The notes: generated from the sequence alone by a model not told the origin. A stretch of 64,000 bases of DNA from Silurus meridionalis (GCF_014805685.1 NC_060887.1:32960463-33024462), one strand, 5' to 3'; shown: positions 1 to 12,554, counted from the stretch's first letter. Numbers and translations: made by a program.

Positions 1-3000
1 AGCTTGTCTCTGCCGTCTCGCTCATGCTGCCAGATCACGTCACAGCCCAGGCCCCGATGAGCTATGACCCACTCTACTTCTCTACAGTTCAGAGTCAAGT
101 TCTGGGCTCATGCCCGGCACGTCTCCTCGCTTCTCATAAACAGGTGCTACACTTCCAGGCAGAGGCTCCCGGATACAGAAAGACCTAGAAAGAGTGAGAG
201 AAAGAAAGAGCGAGGCAAGCTTTGGCACTGAATCAGCTTTCTTGCATTCAGGCAAGTGTCTCAGATCATCCACACCCCCACATCTCCACACAGACAGCCG
301 AGAATCCTCGCTGGCGTGTTTCTCCTATGCAGCGCTTAATCACACAAGGCAACAAATGTCACTGAACCTAAAACGGCTCACAGAAGTTCACAGACATACA
401 TGCTCACACATGCTCACACATGCCTATACATGCTCACAGCTCAACTCACACTTCACCCTGCGCTCACACACCAATAAGCCTGTTATCAACCACCGGCCCA
501 TTGCGAATCAGAGTGTGGCCACTTCCTGTGTGTATGACTGGCAGTGGCACTTTCAATCATCCTGCTGTGTGGATCAGCGATCCAGCTTTCCAGCTTTCCA
601 GTTCTGCCTTCTGCCACTCAAGCCACCTTGATTAGTCAGGGTCGGTCTGCTCTCTCTGCATGATCATGACCACACGATTCAGAGCTCATTAGTGCATTTA
701 GAATAAAACCCAAGAAAGGGAAATGAAGAAACAAGTAATGAGGAATATCGAGCCGAAATGGGTGCAAAGTTATTTTTCCGCAACGCTCTTTAAGATTCAG
801 CCAATACACTCGAGAAAAAAAAGAGTTAATGCCACTTAATTTTGCAAGTGCCAGTGCAAGCACACATCATTCTCGTTTCAGTGCCCGTGACCAGATCGAG
901 CAGGAGCATAGGCAACCAGATAAAGAAACAGAGACTTGCATAATAGACACTTTTTTGTGTTGAATTGTTTAATTGTTGTTCATGTAAAATAAAAATAGAA
1001 TGAAAATCAAAAACCAGGTCTGTGGTTCGTATAAAAATAAACTTCTGAAGGTTTATATTTCAAGCATTATGTATGACTCATAACAGCATACAGTATGCAC
1101 CAGATGTTAAAAGGGGAAAAAGGAGAGTTTATTTGAGAGATGAGACTTGTGGATAAGGAGACAAATTCACAGGCTACAGAATATAAAAGGATGTTGAGGA
1201 AGGGATCTGGACTAAAATGAAAAGAGAGGTAGAAAAAAAGGAAACGGGGCACTAGACCATGACAAAATCATACAGGGCAATACTGGGCCAAAGGATACAG
1301 CAGATGCACTAGTCTGCAATATAAATGTATCTCCCCATGTGCTGTCTTGACTATATTGTCAAGGCAGCTTCTTATTTATTTATTTTTATTTTTTTTGCTG
1401 ATACAAGCTGACCAAAGCCAATCAGAAGTTGAAAACACACAATGGGTGCACCTTGTTCGTCCCAGTTCCACTGGAAGAAAGGAAAGTTACCTCACTGCTT
1501 GGCTAATCAAGTTGTTGACATTCATTTGTCTGCTATTGTGAAAATAGACGGTGTTATTAGAACAGGCCCCATTTTCACCTGACCCATCTGGGCCAGCAGC
1601 TACTAAAGTACATGGAAAAATGTAGGAGGTAAGAAAAGGGTCAAAAAACCGATGAGCTCAAACTAATCGGAGTGTGCTTTTGCATCTGTGTTACGTCTCT
1701 GGCCTCTGTGAAAGTGTATCCGTGCCTCATTTAATCCTCCAGGTTTCAAAATTCAGAGCATCATGTGTGGGCCTCATCTCCAGACTTATTAATGTCCATG
1801 AGGCACCTTATGTGGCTCACTTGTTGTTTGCCGCATAGCTCAGCATTCCCAGGAGAAAATAGGGCACACAAATATGCCAAATGGTCCTTTTGGAAGCTGC
1901 CATTCAATCTTCCTTACCCTTTTCTGCTCACATGCCCTGGCAGGTTATCAGTGCTGAGTGGAGCTCTTATCAGCATTGCTGTTGCCATGACTGCTCTGAC
2001 GGCACTGTTTGGTCTGCCACATTGTAGAGAGACAGACGCATATTCAGCCACTGAGGAAAGAGAGCAAAAAAACGACAACATAGCTACCCTGAGCAGACAA
2101 GCAATGGCAATGTAATTACAGAATGAATGGGCAAAGTTTCGGTTTTGTCCATAAGGCGCATATGGCCTTGGCAGTGTAGAAGAGATAGCAAGGGGTGGAG
2201 AGAGAGTTAAAAAAAAGAAAAAGAAAAAAAAAGAGTGTGAAATGTGTGAGTGCATGTGGCTGTAGTTGAATGAGAAGGAGCTATCTAGCTGGACTAATCT
2301 CTTTTCTTAAACACTGTTGTGGATTAGATGCACATTAGGATTCCCTTGATGACTGCACCACAGCTGGGTCTCCCCTTATCCACTAATGAGCAGCACTAAA
2401 CACCACTTGCTCTTCTGCCCTATGTTCATCACTCCTGTTTAACCCTGACCAGCTGAACACAGGCCACTGGATCCTGCATGTGCACTCTCACTCGGACATG
2501 CTCGCCAAATATTTGACACGATCTCTGATCAAATCACGTGCACTTTCATTGCCAACTTGTCAGATGTAGAAGAGAAAACGCTGTTACTGAATTGCAGGAA
2601 ACATAGTGAATTAAATGGGATACTTCAAACTAGAACTTAAGCTTGGGTTGACATCATTTTACTTTGGGAAAACTGCTAAAAATGCTGGTTTCTACATTGG
2701 ACATGTATGCAATGGAACATGTGACCCCGGGTATCCCTGTGTGTCTGTCAGACTATATAGAAACAGGATTTCCATACAGTATATTCTTAAAATGTGCACT
2801 AATAATTGAAGTGATTTAAACATTACTGTTTAAATTATGCATAGTTCTTCGACAAAGAAATGTATTTAGGTCATTTCAGTATTTCCAATACTTAGAAATG
2901 TCTTATTAAAAGTAAGCGGACTCATAAATCATGTTACTTCTGGACAAAAAATTGGTCCAAAAATAGCAAAATATTAAACTACAAAAAAATACATCAATGG

Positions 3001-3023
3001 TCAGAAAATGAGATTTTAACAAA
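1..3023. other. Unique sequence, no gene recognised
   Basis: No exon, RNA gene or mobile element could be supported here. Bases 1-620 are moderately GC-rich and contain CACA-rich stretches (about 370-470). Bases 1690-2060 are of high complexity and look like a possible conserved non-coding element, with AT-rich homeodomain-like cores embedded in mixed sequence, but conservation cannot be tested from one sequence. Open frames of 60-145 codons resemble no family I know. An A-rich purine tract lies near 2208-2234. Confidence 0.45.
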
Positions 3024-3675
3024 TACAATCCCACTTCCAAAAAAGTTAGAATCCTGTGTGAAATTTAGATTAAAAACAAAATGCAATAATTTGCAAATCT
3101 TATGAGCATGTATTTTATTCACAATGAAAACCATATCAAATGTTTAATTTGAGAAAAAATAAAAAAATACAGTAATTTGCAACATGCCTAAAATATATTG
3201 GAGAGGGAAACATTTACCACTGCGTAGCATCCTCTATACTTGGAACCGAGGAGACCAGCTGCTGAAGCTTTGGGAGAAGAATGTTTCCCTATTTGTGTTT
3301 GATACAGGAGTCTGCCTGCTCAACTATCCTGTTTTTTTTTGGTTGTATTAATCATTTCCTGATTTTCTTGCTTTTATACAGTGAAAGGTCTGGACTTCTG
3401 GTAGGCCAGTTCAGAACCAGGACTCTTCCATTACAAAGCCATGCGGTTTAACACTGTCTTGATGAAATATGCAAGGCCTTCCCTGAACAATGGATGCATG
3501 GATGGATGCATGTGTTGCTCTAAAGCCTGTATATACTGTACCTTTAGCATTGAGGATGCCTTTTTTTGCCTGCCCATTTTATAGGGACTACTGCACCCCA
3601 TACCATTACTGATGCAGGCTTTTGAACTGAGTGCTAATGATTAACGGGATGGTCCTTCTCCTCAGGCTTGTAGTT
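3024..3675 (-). mobile_element. Decayed Tc1-like transposon, family A, 3'-truncated
   Basis: The left end resembles the widespread fish Tc1 family whose termini contain 'TTCCAAAAAAGTT' followed by 'ATTTGCAAATC'. Within it the minus strand matches decayed transposase: stretches around 3270-3330 and 3385-3480 (GTGAAAGGTCTGGACT, GGCCAGTTCAG, TGAAATATGCAAGGCC) and 3500-3672 follow the family consensus in order. The other end and the N-terminal half of the transposase are missing and many indels break the frame. A second, oppositely oriented relative is at 58,670. The family call rests on recalled consensus, so exact ends are approximate. Confidence 0.8.
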
Positions 3676-4296
3676 GTCTTATTCTTTGCTTATTTCTGAC
3701 TACAAATTCATTGTTAAGACCATTAAAAGTGTAACATTCTTGCATTTTTGGTTAGGGCCATTTTATTGCCTGTGTAAATGATCAAATAAAATCTGAAAGA
3801 ATTCCTTGAATAATCCAGATTGGGTGTGGTAGTGCGACTAAAGGTCCATGCAATGATATTTAGCCAGATAGGATTTATATTAAAAGCTTAGGCTGCAGTA
3901 TACACCATAAATATTTCATTTATCACATTTCTAGTTAGAAATCATAAGTGTCACATCACGAATAGACCTTGCATAAATATACAGCTCACGCTTCTTTCAC
4001 ACAAACAGCTGGTGCAAAAGGCCATCTAAATTAACATAACGCTGCTGTTTTCTTTTAGCTTTACATTCTTCTCTTCAGTAAAAAAAGACAGAAAAATTTT
4101 GAGGAAAAATATTTTATTCCTAGTTTAATCTACCATTTTTGCCATTGTGGCTGTTTTTTTTCATTGAGGAAAATTGTTTTAATTATTATTATTATTTTTT
4201 TTTTACATTGTAGTGTTGTAGTGTTGGATTGATTATCTTTTGTCAATAAAATAAGTGCTGTTGGAAAACTGTTGTACTTTGATTACAAGAACACCA
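3676..4296. other. AT-rich unique sequence
   Basis: No gene or transposon recognised. The stretch holds homopolymer tracts and an (ATT)n-like run near 4180-4204. Confidence 0.4.
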
Positions 4297-4520
4297 GCGT
4301 GGCAGTGGGGCAATGGTGGCTGGACTGGCTAGCCGATCAGAAGGTTAGCAGGTTCAAGCCTTAGCACTGACAAGCTGCCACTGTTGGGCCCTTGAGTAAG
4401 GCCTTTAACCCTCTGTGCTTTAGGGTGCTGTATCATGGCTGACCTGTGCTCTGACCCCAAATTCCTAACAAGCTGTGATATGTGAACTAAAGTATTTCAC
4501 TGTCAGTATTACACTAATTG
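4297..4520 (+). mobile_element. tRNA-derived SINE, family A (old copy)
   Basis: A polymerase III-type head with a recognisable B box (AGGTTCAAGCC near 4350) is followed by the body segment 'GGGCCCTTGAGTAAGG', 'TAACCCTCTGTGCT', 'TATCATGGCTGACC' and 'GATATGTGAA'. The same ordered body occurs at 39,154-39,378, so this is a dispersed family. The A-box region is degraded and the copy is more diverged than the 39-kb one. SINEs have no coding capacity and need a LINE reverse transcriptase to move. Confidence 0.8.
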
Positions 4521-5461
4521 GCACAGAGTAGATAACGACTATACTACCCAGAGAGTAGGACCTCCTCATTGTCATAGTGGTGCCATTGGCAGGATTCCAA
4601 TGAAATCCTCAGGCCTATAAACACATTCCTTTAAAAAACCTTTTTGATTTGTCTATGGTTTATAACCAAATCTCATCCATGTGAACAGAACAGGAGCTCT
4701 GAGGTGTAAAGAGGGATTTGGCAATCGATAATTCCAAATAAAATGGCAAAGAGCATGTTCCTGTGTGAGTTCAACTAAGCTCTGGCAACCTGCTGAGATG
4801 TGCTTGTGCTTTTCAACAGAGACGTTTAAAGGAGCCAGTAACAATCGTCTGGTATTATTATTATTTTTTTTGCAACACACTCAAAGTCAGCTCTGGAGTG
4901 CTGCGTGAGCTACAACCAGAGGCTTTCTGAACATAATTATGTTCATGTTTGTGTCAAAACGATGTTCATTCAATAAAAGATTGATTTCCCTTGCAGCTAC
5001 ATGGCAAGGCCAGCGGCCTACACATAGTGCCAGACCTTTCAAGGCCCTTGGTAAAGACCGCTGAAATAACACAGATGACTTCAGTCACAATAACAAATGA
5101 GAAAATTGACATTATAAGGATGATGCCATTAAAAAATACGGCATGCTCGCTTTCCCAAACTTTATTACACTCTCTTCTCCTTTTGCTAGTTCTTCATCGA
5201 ACTTAGTAAAATAACAGCATGTAACAATTGAAATTGCAAATAAAACTATTCCTCTCAACCCTCATGGTTTACTAGTTAACTTGCTGTGCTGATGCAACGA
5301 GAAGCAAGTGTGCTCTCTGCTAGCTGAGATTAACATCACAAATATTCAATACAAAGCGTGAGTCAAGAAACTGTTGGTCTGCCAACTCTAATAGCTCCCA
5401 CACAAATAGCACACATGCTACCATTCTAAAAAAACTTTAGTATCCTCTGTACAAGTTCCTA
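4521..5461. other. Unique AT-rich sequence
   Basis: Only short open frames without recognisable domains. No repeat identified. Confidence 0.4.
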
Positions 5462-5469
5462 CAAACAAT
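5462..5469. repeat. Left target-site duplication of the hAT element
   Basis: The octamer CAAACAAT sits directly before the terminal CAGAGGTGGG and is repeated exactly at 6350-6357. Eight base pairs is the target duplication size of the hAT superfamily. Confidence 0.93.
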
Positions 5470-6349
5470 CAGAGGTGGGAAAAGTACACACATCCTTTAC
5501 TTAAGTAGAAGTACAGATACTCATGTTTTAAAATACTCTGGTAAAAGTTAAAATACTGACTGCACTTTTTTAATTAATGTAAAGATGTTTGGGCTCTGAC
5601 ATATACTTAAGGAAAAAGAAGCCATTTCCACCACCTGTTTTAGTGTCTATTTACAGTATATGTTTATTATGTCTGTGAGGCAAGTATTCACTGAGTTTCA
5701 GTTTGTTTTATTTATGTGTCTGTGAAAAGAGATGGCAGAGAGTGCACCCTGTATGTTTTTCTTTATTTTATGAGTGTATACAAATAAAAGTAGACCCTTT
5801 ATAAATTGAAATGATGTATTGCTTTTAACTGTATGATGAAAAAGACAGAGTATTTGAATTTTGAGTTTGTTTTTTGGCGTTATAAGGAAAAAACTGCTAC
5901 AAAATGAGCCAGTGAGTTTGTCGACCACTGAGGGTTCATTGTGTGCATCATTGCAGTTTTGTTCTCAGTCATGTTTACTGACTCCCTCTGTCTCATCCAC
6001 GTTTGCCCCATACCTCTTGTTGCCTTACTCGTTGTTAGCTTCGTAAACTAGTCTACATTTGTGGTGTGTAAGAGCCAGGAAATGATACGCCATTGGTAGA
6101 TTGAAAAAGTCACAAGAAATGGGGTTAAAAACAGTGCGCAATATGAAAAAAGAAAATTCACATTTCACCAAATAGATTAAAACTAAAGTAACAAGCCTGT
6201 TTTAAAAATGTAAGAAGTAGAAAGTACAGATATTTGTGTAAAAATGTAATGAGTGAAAGTAAAAAGTTGTCCTTTTTAAATAGTGAAGAACTGAAAAATC
6301 GACTTAAGTACAGTAACAAAGTATTTGTACTTCGTTTTTCCCACCTCTG
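5470..6349. mobile_element. Non-autonomous hAT transposon, complete
   Basis: The 880-bp element begins CAGAGGTGGGAAAA and ends with the exact inverse TTTTCCCACCTCTG, a perfect 14-bp terminal inverted repeat. Both ends then carry repeated ACTTAAGTA-type subterminal motifs, typical of the fish hAT family with 'AAGTAC/ACTT' arrays near its ends. A perfect 8-bp duplication flanks it. There is no transposase frame; the longest interior frames are about 60-76 codons and unrelated to transposases, so it would need transposase supplied from elsewhere. The intact ends and target duplication show it arrived by cut-and-paste and has not been rearranged since. Confidence 0.93.
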
Positions 6350-6357
6350 CAAACAAT
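6350..6357. repeat. Right target-site duplication of the hAT element
   Basis: CAAACAAT, identical to 5462-5469. Confidence 0.93.
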
Positions 6358-9314
6358 AATGTGAGCTTTATAAAAGAGAGCATTAATATGGTTAAAACTG
6401 ATAAATCAGCCAACCGTCAGAGCTTTTATAGATAATTATTCAACACCTTCTGAATCACCAAACAGAAACCAAGAACTCAAGCACGCTGTGGGATAATTAC
6501 TCACCCACACTAGCTCCCACATGACCAGCTCAGAAGTGTCATGGCAGCGTAGACTAGAGCCGCAAAACACAAAAAGTAATGGGAAAAAAGGAAAAAATGC
6601 AATTTAGGGGTGAACTTACCCTTGAAAGAGCCCAGTGTCTGTCAATCAGAGAAGCTCAGGAAGCATTGGGAGAATGCAAAGCCTCTGGTTGACCGGAGCA
6701 CACAGGCTGGAATGAGATCTCTACCAATGTGATTGAGTTATTGTGCTCGCATTTAGAGGACCAGTGCTTTAGGCTCTAATATTGCTCAATGATAAGCAGC
6801 AGGGAGGAAAATTGACCTCCAAGAGCAATGCAAGCAGAGGAGAACGATAAAAAAAGTAGTATTTGTATAGAAAGTAGGTGATTGGCTTTGGGGCTTGCAA
6901 AAATGTTGATTTTGTGTAAAGATTAACACACAATTAGTAAAAGCTGTACTACTACAAGCCTCAGTACAGGTGCAAGTTGCTAAAGAAAAAAAGGCATTCA
7001 TCTGTGTGCTGCTGTGTTCAGTTTGTGTTAAATGTTGGCCCTGGAGTAGCACACCTCGGTACAATGTTGAATAGACATTGTAATCAAATGTTCAGGGGTG
7101 AGTAAAATGAAACTAATAAATTTGAGAAAATTGAGGAATCCAGACATTTATTACTTGTTGGAACATGTGCAGTGAGTAAAATGAGGAGCACAGAAAAATG
7201 ATACATCTTGATGAGACCTATTTGCAATAAACAAAGCAAAACACACACACACACACACACACATATGGACACCTCATCCATACTTTCTTTTTGAAAGATT
7301 CCATATTAAGTCCCTATTCGCTGTTATAATAGCAGAAGATGTATCACAAAATTTTATAGTGTGGTTGTTTGGGCTCATTCATCCATGAAGTCATGCTGGA
7401 ACTGGTATAAGTCTCCTAGTTCAAGTAAAGGAAAAAAAATGCTACCTTATCCAAAGATATCCCATACAAATGTGTGCCTCTAAGTAAATTCAAGTCAAGA
7501 AATTGCTACATGATGGTGCTACATAAAACAACATAGAGCTACATCACTACATCACACATCATAGAGCTATATCACACAACATAGAGCTACATCACAGAAC
7601 ACAAAGCTAAGGACTAAAGTAAGTTGTCCAAACCACGTAAAGTGCATCGTGTGCAACCTGGTGCAAACAGTGCAAGACAAAATACACTATATGTAGTGTG
7701 GAAGAGATACACAAAACACAAAGAAATCGCAGACCAGTATACCTACTGTATAATATGTCACAAAGTACAATGTGCAAAAAGAGAAGTATAAACAAGAATA
7801 TAGTTGTAAACATAAACACAAAAAAAATAAAATAAAGTAATGGTTTGTGGAAAAACTACATTAATCTGCAATAAATGCTCTTTCCTTTATTCTCCTTGGT
7901 TGTATTGTGCTTCCCACAACACATGCAAAAAAGGTCTAGAAGACTTTCCTGTATATATATATTGCATATATATATATGTTTATGTAGATCGGGGATCGTG
8001 ATCTTAGAAAGTGAAGTGTGTGTTTTACCCACAGCAGAACGGAGCCTAGCAAATACCAATTAGGAAATAACACTTTTGAGTTTAAAACAGAAAATACTTC
8101 CAAAGCATGACCACATGCACCCTAATAAAAAAAAGGCAAAGGCTTTAAAGGTTGCAGGCAGCTTGTTGAAATGCAAGACATCTTGTGTTTACAATACATG
8201 ATCAAGTAAACATGATCAATAAGTACTCTGTTTGGCTGATATATAAAATAAACCAGCTGTCGTATAATCTGTGAGGCAATGAATAAATCTGACATCTTAT
8301 TAGTTACCAAAATGAGCTCATAGATTTGGTTGTTTTGTTCCTTTTTATTTAAAGCACTGACACACACACACACCTAAAATTGATTCTACCGACTAAAACA
8401 TGAAGATTTTCTAATGACATCACATCCTGAAGAAATTTATTCATCTACGCTGCATCAATTTGTAAAACGTTAAGTTTATTTTATATTTGATAATAACTTA
8501 CAGTTACAGTTTCACCACTTACTAACACTGAAGAAGAGTTACTATAGAAAAAATAACCTTAGAACAAGTGCATTAATATAAACTTGTTTTATAGCCAGCG
8601 ATAGATCAAGCGGACTGTTCCTGTACTTGTGAATAAGCACAAATCCCCTGCATGAATATTACAACATTAAAATGAATAGAAATTTTTACATTTCTACTTG
8701 GGCAAAATTATCTGTTTATAAATGTCTCTGTAAGTATCAAAAGTAAATGTAATGACCATCAGAACTAAATCATAAATCAATGTTCCATTCTCCTGCACTT
8801 CATACCTTTAAGGAGCGAGTTTTCTATTATTACAGACCTACAGTGAGTGTAGCTCGCTCCATGCAAACTCTTGTTAGAAACTGTGAGGTTTTCACTTCAA
8901 GAAAGGTGAGATACAGTGTGTTTTTTGAAAATGTAGTGCTGAGGTAGAGTGAAGAATCATATATTATGCATTAAAATGAATTGAAGAAAAGATTGCCATA
9001 AGGAAAAAAATACTCTGATAATGTACCGATTCTTAAAAAATTTATTAACTGCAGTAATGACGTAAAAAATACTTTTTTACTGTTCACCACTGGTTATAGC
9101 TATGCATCAACATCTAATCCAAATAAAGCTTTGAAGAGCACTGGGGTATCATTAAATTGAATATATAAGCAGTAAATGCTTCACGTTCATGAAGTGTGTG
9201 AATAAGAGAAACCCAGCACAAACTGAAGGAGCTTAAATTTTCTACGAGCACATCGCAGTGGGAAACGGATTTCCTCGTCGCCTGAGGAGCACAGATCTGC
9301 AAAGCCTTTCTCAC
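6358..9314. other. Unique sequence with small simple repeats
   Basis: No gene recognised. It contains an (AC)n tract near 7241-7263, a short minisatellite at 7528-7612, an AT tract near 7951-7980 and a short (AC)n near 8361-8373. Open frames are 60-92 codons with no recognisable domains. Confidence 0.45.
7528..7612. repeat. Short minisatellite, CATAGAGCTACATCACA-like units
   Basis: About four imperfect units of 20-25 bp built from 'ACATAGAGCTA' and 'CATCACA' follow one another. Drift between units suggests an old, small expansion. Confidence 0.7.
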
Positions 9315-9371
9315 CTTCCGCTTGCTCCCGCCTTTCATCTACTTTCCTCTGGTCTTCATCTGCCTTCAAAT
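9315..9371 (-). CDS. Candidate 57-nt internal coding exon (tentative)
   Basis: Read on the minus strand, the segment is bounded by an acceptor (TTGCTGCAG, with a CTAAT branch-point-like motif about 20 bases upstream) and a donor (GGAAG/GTGAGAAA). Its length is a multiple of three. Of the three frames only one is open: it gives LKADEDQRKVDERREQAE between split phase-1 codons, a strongly charged, helix-prone sequence such as occurs in coiled coils. The flanking bases are richer in GC than the surroundings. I do not recognise the protein. An upstream promoter candidate on the same strand lies at 44.87-45.05 kb. Chance occurrence of such a motif in 64 kb is possible, so this stays tentative. Confidence 0.3.
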
Positions 9372-9731
9372 CTGCAGCAAGGTCACATTCTCATTAGGCT
9401 CATGTCTACTGTCTGAACAGGGCAGATTGTTTGCAGTGTTCTAGCAAAGCAGAGTTGGATTGTGTGGTTACAAATGAGCTTGACAATTCCCCAAGACCTT
9501 TAATAAACAGCGAAGGGCTAAACTGCACTCAGACTGATGTTTTACATGTGCTGTGGCATATGGCGTTGAGCTAATTATGCATAATGTATCTTTCCAGTGA
9601 AAAAAAAATCATTTTGTCAAACCTAAAGTAATCGTTTTGTCTTTCATGAGTAGATCACATTCATAAGGAAGCATTATCAAGTGTGTTATATACTGTGTAT
9701 ATGTATGAGTTTATATGAAGGCCTAAAAAAT

Positions 9732-9796
<65 letters not shown>

Positions 9797-9852
9797 ATAT
9801 ATATATATATATATATACATACATACATACATACATACATACATACATACAC
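9732..9852. repeat. Compound microsatellite (TCTA)n(TA)n(CATA)n
   Basis: Uninterrupted tetranucleotide TCTA runs to about 9796, switches to AT dinucleotides to about 9818 and then to CATA tetranucleotides. Each block can be produced from the previous one by single-base change and slippage. Repeat-encoded open frames crossing it are not genes. Confidence 0.97.
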
Positions 9853-10029
9853 GTGGGGTTTTTATCAGAACGTTTCCAGACCAGTTCTGTCACATGCCAA
9901 CAGATAGCAGCACAAGGCTGAACATGCAGTCACAGGGAGCACCAACCATAACAAGTCATTGTGCCAAAAGACATCATCCTGTGTACACTTTGGGAGCTAT
10001 GCAACTGGTGCTGATCTGACTATGTGCAT

Positions 10030-10300
10030 TACCACGTCTTCTATTCTGACCACGTGCACACCCTGTCACCGAGCTCTCCTCACACGTGAGTTTCCCGCCA
10101 GAAACAATATGATCTTACTTCCGCACCCTCCCTACTCACCAGAATTTGGCTCCTGAGGACTACTCCATCTTCCTGAAGATGAAGCTCGAGCTCAAAGGTT
10201 GCCATTTTGACACGATTGCGGAGATCCAGCGCGAATAGCAGAAGGTGCTTGACATGCTTTTAGGACACATTCCAGGAGTGGCAGAAACGCAGGAGGGCTC
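10030..10300 (+). pseudogene. mariner-type transposase C-terminal remnant
   Basis: One frame reads ...HRALLTREFPARNN-MILLPHPPYSPE, and after a one-base shift near 10,150 continues LAPEDYSIFLKMKLELKG and HFDTIAEIQRE before a stop. This is the order seen in mariner (DD34D, IS630-mariner superfamily) transposases: LLPHPPYSPDLAP followed by the third catalytic aspartate, then L-K-G-RF-DTIEEIQ. The HDNA segment with the second aspartate is destroyed. No inverted repeats could be paired, so only a decayed internal fragment remains, next to a compound microsatellite. Confidence 0.8.
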
Positions 10301-11404
10301 TAATTTAAAGAGACTATTTTAAAGGTGATAGTGTGTAAACGAAGATAAATCAAGTACTCTCTTGTAAACAGCGCTAGTCTCAAAACTGTTTGATACCACC
10401 TCATACTCTATATATTGTTTGTGCATCAGGATCCCACAAGGAAAACAAAAGAGTAATGTTTTTAAATTTTTGTATATATAATGTTCAATTACTGACACAC
10501 TAACCCCTGCGGAGATTATTATTTAAAACAAGTCATTAAATGCAGAAGTTATTTCGGAAACTATAAAGCTTTGTAGTTGGATTTCATAAAAAATCACTGC
10601 AGTATCATTTATTTATTTAGGAGCAAATAAGTCTAGATAGGTCTCCTGATGTACTGTGCAAAAGTGGGTTCTTTGGTACATATGTAGTTTGTAATGCATT
10701 ATGAACATACGTTTGAGTCGCCTAGTTTTTCTCCAAGTAGAGGGAAAATTGAATGCTACTCCATCTACACCATATATAATTGTGTTGTATTACACTTTGG
10801 ACACATATGGCTAGAGAAAGCAGATGCCCCATTACTATATATATTCTATATAGTTTATCATGGCATTGATGAATTTTCTAAATGAATTGGTCAGAAGCAG
10901 TGCATTATGTGTATAATAGTGCAGCTTATGCATTAGTTTTGGGTGTAACAAAACAAAGGTTTATATTAATGCAATTGTCTCTACAGTAATATCTCCATAC
11001 ATGTCAGTGTGTTTGAGGTGTAACTATACAATCTAATAAATAAAAATAAAACATTGTTTAACATAAAAATAATTTTTAGGAAACATTTATAGAAAAGGTG
11101 AAATCTTTGGTGTCAGCAAAGTAACAGTGTAGGTGCTTTGCAAAATTTCCCAGCATAGCAAAGTCTTTAGTACTTTACAGTGAGTTTACACTTTCTGGTT
11201 TTAGTGAAGAAAAAAAATCCCAAGCTGAGAGGAAGAGTGGCTGCTGAGAGAATGAAGTGTGACTAGTCTTGTTGACACATAACTATAAACTGTTAAAATG
11301 TATTAGATGTGATGTATTTGTAAAAAAGAAATAAAAACTGTAGGCTGATTAAGTTTGTAATCTAGCAAACCAGTGTATATTTATTCATTGATAGAGACTC
11401 AAAG
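10301..11404. other. Unique AT-rich sequence
   Basis: No gene, RNA or transposon recognised. A few poly-A and AT runs only. Confidence 0.4.
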
Positions 11405-11472
11405 CACTTTTGTATATCGCTCTGGACAAGGGCGTCTGCTAAATGCAGTAAATGTGAATGTAAATGTATTAC
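11405..11472 (+). mobile_element. SINE family B, 3' tail fragment
   Basis: The segment 'CGCTCTGGACAAGGGCGT', 'CTGCTAAATG' and the trailing (GTAAAT)n-like repeats match the 3' end of the tRNA-derived family seen in the opposite orientation at 26.6, 36.9, 41.5, 53.1 and 57.3 kb. The tRNA head is absent, so this is a 5'-truncated copy. Confidence 0.75.
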
Positions 11473-11620
11473 ATCCAGTGTCATTATCTTTATTTATTAC
11501 TTTATTATTTTATTTTCCTAGTTTTTATAGTTTTTATATTTTATAGAACCAGCACTCCATATGTAAAATTCCTTGTGCATGCAACCGATGATATGTGGCA
11601 ATGAAGGTGATTTATATTCT

Positions 11621-12554
11621 GATTACAGTTTTTCTCAGTTGCTTTGGAGCGTTTCTCAGATCAGAAATGAAATTCTCAAAACTACTTGTTCAACCTCTAT
11701 GTCATTTAGTCAATTATGCACATCATAAAAACATTTCTTGTTGCTTTGATCAAATTGCGAATGCTTTAGTACATTCATTAAATCGATTGTGTACAAGTGT
11801 CTGCTGTTTCCTACATTATCAGTTGTTTATATCATGCTGATCAAAATATATTATACTTGTTTCACCTGAATAGTCTTAGCCTCCAAACCATTTCGGCATC
11901 TGAAAACGTGACTTGAATTGATGAATTGTGCAGATGAATCACTAATGAAGGTGAGTGAACGGCATCAGAGCAACCAATAATCAACTAGTTCTCTAAATCT
12001 GCTCAAGGGTGAATTTCGTGAACCCTTATTTGGCAACAGAGCAAAACACAGAATTACAATTTCTGAAAATTGGATGAACAACCAGAAAATGAACGGACAC
12101 TATTACAGTACAGTAAAAAAAATGAATCTTGTATTTATGAATCGGTCTCTTATATAAATCAAATATGCAATCAAATAAAATAATTTGTGCTGCTGAAATT
12201 CATAGATGCCAAACAGAAGAAATTCATCTTGCATTTTCAATCACTGTAATCCAAACAGTAGTTTAAATCAAGAAAAATCTAAATTGTGCAGCATCATACT
12301 GACAACATGACTACACATTTTGACGATCCTATTTGTGAACAATGACAAAGGGACTTTTCATTCTGATGAGAATGACATGATTATTGACACAAATACTTTA
12401 AAAGTTTAAGGATTTTTAAAAAGGACAGGCTTTTGCAAGAATTCCAATGTGTTGTGCTGCTTGTACACATTGTTTTGAGAAATGCATTTACTAGTTTGCA
12501 AATATTAAGGATGATTCAAGAAATGCTCCAAAGCAACTGAGAAAAACTTTAATC
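11621..12554. mobile_element. Non-autonomous transposon with ~38-bp inverted repeats
   Basis: The two ends form a nearly perfect inverted repeat: GATTACAGTTTTTCTCAG plus TTGCTTTGGAGC on the left, and its complement with an A for the C near 12,515-12,554. The 934-bp interior is AT-rich with no transposase domain. Some subterminal similarity continues inward (ATTTCTCAAAAC-type motifs). I could not find a convincing target duplication, so the superfamily is uncertain; it behaves like a MITE whose exact outer borders may differ by a few bases. Confidence 0.75.

Noticed and set aside
194..631. 145-codon plus-strand frame near the window start
   Set aside because: It is the longest anonymous frame in this part but is rich in H, S and T from CACA-type sequence, with no domain or splice evidence.
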